Source: Shinella zoogloeoides (GTDB lineage: Bacteria > Pseudomonadota > Alphaproteobacteria > Rhizobiales > Rhizobiaceae). Taken from it: a DNA stretch of 64,000 nucleotides. The notes beneath the pieces were generated by a model. The model saw only the letters and a list, made by a program, of their open reading frames with translations, searched no databases and was not told where the DNA came from. Within the stretch, counting starts at the first letter, position 1, and every line of letters begins with the position of its first letter. Position numbers and translations under genes: made by a program. This document shows positions 61,824-64,000 of this stretch, piece after piece. The stretch spans positions 682,001 through 746,000 of the forward strand of contig NZ_CP131131.1 in the NCBI RefSeq assembly GCF_033705735.1, written 5' to 3'.

Positions 61824-63305
61824 TTATCGGGAAAGAGCCTCTGCGAGGCGCCCGAGATAGGGTTTCATCCGTTCGGCGGGCACGCCGGCATAGCCGAGGA
61901 TGAGCGCACCAGGCTTTGGGATCGCGACGGTGTAATCGGAGAGCGGGTAGCATTGCAGGCCCGCTTCGAGAACGTCGCGGCGAACGGCGCTGTCCTCCCG
62001 TTCGCTCGAAAGCCAGGCAAGCGCGTTGAGACCGCTTTCGGAGCAGTCGATGCGGGCGAGCCCGGCGAGCGCGGCTTGACCCGCCTCCAGAAAGGCTTCG
62101 CGGCGCTCCGAATAAAGGCTGCGCATGCGGCGCAGATGGCTGGCGAAGTGGCCGCCGCCGATGAATTCTGCGAGCACGAGCTGGGTTTCCACGGGCACGC
62201 TTCGATTGATCAGGCCCGAAAGGTTGCGGAAGGTATCGACAAGCCGCGGCGGCAGCACGAGATAGCCTACGCGCACCCCGGGATAAAGTGCCTTGCTGAA
62301 GCTTCCGGCGTAGATGACGCGGTCATGGCCGTCGATGGAGCGCATCGAGGGTAGCGGGGCACCGTCGTAGCGGAACTCGCTGTCATAGTCGTCCTCGATA
62401 ATCCAGGCATCGTTCATCCGTGCCCATTCGAGAAGCGCGAGCCGGCGCGGAAGCGAAAGCGTCACGCCGAGCGGATGGTGCCGTGAGGGCATGACGAAGG
62501 CGATCCGTGCATCCGGATAGCGCATCGCCGCACCGGCGACGTCCATGCCTTCGCTGTCGACATCGGCAAGGCACATCCGGAAGCCAAGTGTATGGAAGAG
62601 GTTGTAGGCGGTGACAGGGCCGGGATCCTCGAACCAGATGCCGTCACCCGGATCGGCCAGCGCGAGCACCGCGAGCGTGAAGGCCGCATGCCCGCCGGGT
62701 GTGATGACAATCTGCTCGGGATCGCAAGGGTCGTGCCGATGCACGGCGAGATATTCGGCGATCCGCTGGCGCAGAATGAGTTCGCCGCCAAGATCGCCAT
62801 AGCCAAGCGCGGCCACCCTGCCGCCGCGCGTCACCGAATTCCAGCATTTGCGCCACAGTGCAAAGGGAAAGCGGTCGATAGCCGGTCGGTTGGGAAGGAA
62901 GGGCATCGCCTCGAACTGGCCGATATCGGCCGACATCTGCCGGGAGAGAGTGCCGATCCGCGACAGCCGGAGCGGCAGCGTATCGGGTGCATTGGCCACG
63001 GGCTTGCGCCGGTACGGTCTTGCCGCCGGTGTCGGCAAGGCGGTAGAGACGAAGGTGCCGGCTCCCTGGCGCGCCTCGAGATATCCCTCGGCTTTCAGGT
63101 TCTCCAGCACGCGCACCAGCGTCTGGCGTGACAGGCCGAGCTCCTCGCAGAGAATGCGGCTTGCCGGCAGGCGCGTGCCCGCACGCAGATATCCCTTGAG
63201 GATCGCCTGGCGTAACTGGTCCTGCACCTGCCGGAATTTCGGCACGGCCGCCGCCGCATCAAGGCGAAGGAAAGGCAAGATCGGGCCTTCGAACTGCTTG
63301 GCCAT
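61824..63305 (-). CDS. MocR-family regulator (GntR HTH + aminotransferase-like domain)
   Basis: 493 aa from the ATG at 63305 (SD GAGG). N-terminal GntR HTH (QVQDQLRQAILKGYLRAGTRLPASRILCEELGLSRQTLVRVLENLKAEGYLEARQGAGTFVS) linked to a class I aminotransferase-like domain: GYGDLGGELILRQRIAEYL, PGGHAAFTLAV, DYDSEFRYDG, PLP-Lys in SFSKALYPGVRVGYLVLP. MocR proteins sense PLP-amino compound adducts such as GABA or polyamines. Divergent from a binding-protein gene it probably controls. Confidence 0.94.
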   Translation of the reverse strand: MAKQFEGPILPFLRLDAAAAVPKFRQVQDQLRQAILKGYLRAGTRLPASRILCEELGLSRQTLVRVLENLKAEGYLEARQGAGTFVSTALPTPAARPYRRKPVANAPDTLPLRLSRIGTLSRQMSADIGQFEAMPFLPNRPAIDRFPFALWRKCWNSVTRGGRVAALGYGDLGGELILRQRIAEYLAVHRHDPCDPEQIVITPGGHAAFTLAVLALADPGDGIWFEDPGPVTAYNLFHTLGFRMCLADVDSEGMDVAGAAMRYPDARIAFVMPSRHHPLGVTLSLPRRLALLEWARMNDAWIIEDDYDSEFRYDGAPLPSMRSIDGHDRVIYAGSFSKALYPGVRVGYLVLPPRLVDTFRNLSGLINRSVPVETQLVLAEFIGGGHFASHLRRMRSLYSERREAFLEAGQAALAGLARIDCSESGLNALAWLSSEREDSAVRRDVLEAGLQCYPLSDYTVAIPKPGALILGYAGVPAERMKPYLGRLAEALSR

Positions 63306-63336
63306 GGCGACCTCGTGAATTGGTACAATCAAAAGC

Positions 63337-63369
63337 ACAATAATGGACATTTTATTGTTGTCCAATTGT
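63337..63369. promoter_or_regulatory. Candidate MocR operator
   Basis: ACAAT-aa-TGGACA (63337-63349) and TGTCCA-ATTGT (63359-63369) are inverted copies with one 2-nt insertion, around a 9-nt AT-rich centre. A further partial copy GGTACAAT lies nearby at about 63322. It sits in the divergent region next to the MocR start. Confidence 0.5.
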
Positions 63370-63526
63370 TACATGCTCCATCTACACGAAACGCACCGAT
63401 GCAGCCCCCGGGACGCAGACAGAGTGCGGGGGAACCGGAATACGCGGTGGCACCTGCGGCCTATTGCCAAGGCCGGCCAGTAGCCAGCGACCACCAATTG
63501 TCGAAGATGCCAAACAGGAGGAATTC

Positions 63527-64000
63527 ATGAAGAAGCGCCTATCCCACACCGTCCGCTCGACGTTCGTCTCCACGCTCGCCATCGCTGCCGCGCTACCGGG
63601 CCTTGCCCGCGCCGAAGCGCCCCAGGAACTCATCGATGCAGCCAAGAAAGAGGGCATGCTGACGGTCATCGCGCTGCCGCACGACTGGTGCAACTACGGC
63701 GAAGTCATCGAAGGCTTCAAGGCGAAGTATGCCGGCATTGCCGTCAATGAGCTGAATCCCGACGCCGGCACGGCTGACGAGCTGGAAGCGATCCGTTCCA
63801 ACAAGGGCAATACGGGCTCGCAGGCTCCTGACGTCGTGGACCTTGGCCTCGCCTTTGCGCCGGCTGCCACGAAGGAAGGTCTGCTGCAGCCCTACAAGGT
63901 GGCGACCTGGGACGAAATTCCCGACAACATCAAGGATGCGGACGGCAACTGGTACGGCGATTACTACGGCGTCATGGCCTTCGGCATCAACAAGGACCTG
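63527..64000 (+). CDS. ABC transporter periplasmic binding protein (partial, runs off window end)
   Basis: The first 158 residues are visible. Signal peptide 1-29 (ending GLARA), then EAPQELIDAAKKEGMLTVIALPHDWCNYGEVIEGFKAKY and APDVVDLGLAFAPAATKEGLLQPYKVATWDEIP, an SBP_bac_8/PotD-FbpA type fold binding polyamines, organic acids or ferric complexes. SD CAGGAGGAA before the ATG at 63527. Divergent from the MocR gene, which suggests an amino compound such as a polyamine. Confidence 0.88.
   Translation, partial: MKKRLSHTVRSTFVSTLAIAAALPGLARAEAPQELIDAAKKEGMLTVIALPHDWCNYGEVIEGFKAKYAGIAVNELNPDAGTADELEAIRSNKGNTGSQAPDVVDLGLAFAPAATKEGLLQPYKVATWDEIPDNIKDADGNWYGDYYGVMAFGINKDL

Noticed and set aside
61663..61860. 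65-codon plus-strand frame between the GMC dehydrogenase and MocR genes
   Set aside because: No SD, no domain, and it overlaps the end of both neighbours; likely chance.

Overview
The window is high-GC (about 63-65 % by eye) alphaproteobacterial DNA. Gene content (YtfQ/FrcB-type sugar ABC importers, FCD and UTRA GntR regulators, an EryD-like SorC regulator, a cupin-based uronate route, bufferin genes with a NrsF-type anti-sigma factor) and a rhizobial-type palindromic intergenic repeat point to the Rhizobiaceae (Rhizobium / Agrobacterium / Ensifer / Shinella). No rRNA, tRNA, CRISPR array, insertion sequence or replication origin was seen. It reads as a catabolic island, possibly on a megaplasmid or chromid: one import-and-degrade unit after another, nearly all with their own regulator.

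Layout. 1-2966: a bufferin (copper-responsive peptide) operon on the minus strand, bufA-bufB-bufC (bufC cut by the window edge), divergent from an ECF sigma factor and its NrsF/DUF1109 membrane anti-sigma factor. 3054-3432: a junction of two unrelated gene remnants. 3438-9291: YtfQRT-YjfF-type sugar importer with a divergent LacI regulator. 9297-16592: FCD-GntR regulator, aldehyde dehydrogenase, FrcBCA-like importer, then kduI-kduD-kdgF for unsaturated uronate breakdown. 16721-18816: SBF-type transporter with a translationally coupled HTH-only GntR and a divergent full-length GntR. 18961-20744: SDR-DoxX fusion plus DUF2269 membrane protein. 20808-31285: ROK repressor divergent from a ribose-type ABC importer, two Gfo/Idh/MocA dehydrogenases, a 2-hydroxyacid dehydrogenase, a TIM-barrel isomerase, a hydrolase, an internally deleted epimerase remnant and a ROK kinase. 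31286-32100: remnants of a GntR regulator and an aminotransferase. 32118-36969: amino-acid-type binding protein, permease-ATPase fusion, GntR, amidase and a solitary ectoine synthase. 37357-48797: binding protein, ATPase, permease, SorC regulator, aldo-keto reductase, GlpD-like dehydrogenase, DhnA/LsrF-type aldolase, LyxK-like kinase and GMC oxidoreductase. 48929-54551 (minus): amino-acid-type ABC importer, UTRA-GntR, BtpA-family protein, AllA-like protein and PfkB kinase. 54652-61666: LysR divergent from ureohydrolase, aldehyde dehydrogenase, a 55-aa membrane protein, NCS1 permease and a BetA-like GMC dehydrogenase. 61824-64000: MocR regulator divergent from a periplasmic binding protein that runs off the end.

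Logic. Each unit pairs a high-affinity importer with kinases, dehydrogenases, aldolases or hydrolases that would take the ligand to central metabolism. Palindromes or repeats sit in several of the intervening promoters and are listed as candidate operators. Strong stem-loops lie just after several binding-protein genes and probably let the binding protein be made in excess of the membrane parts. The most novel-looking units are the solitary EctC/amidase/fused-ABC operon, the BtpA/AllA-like/PfkB operon, and the SorC/GlpD-like/aldolase/LyxK-like operon. All functional calls come from reading the translated sequence; no database search was run.
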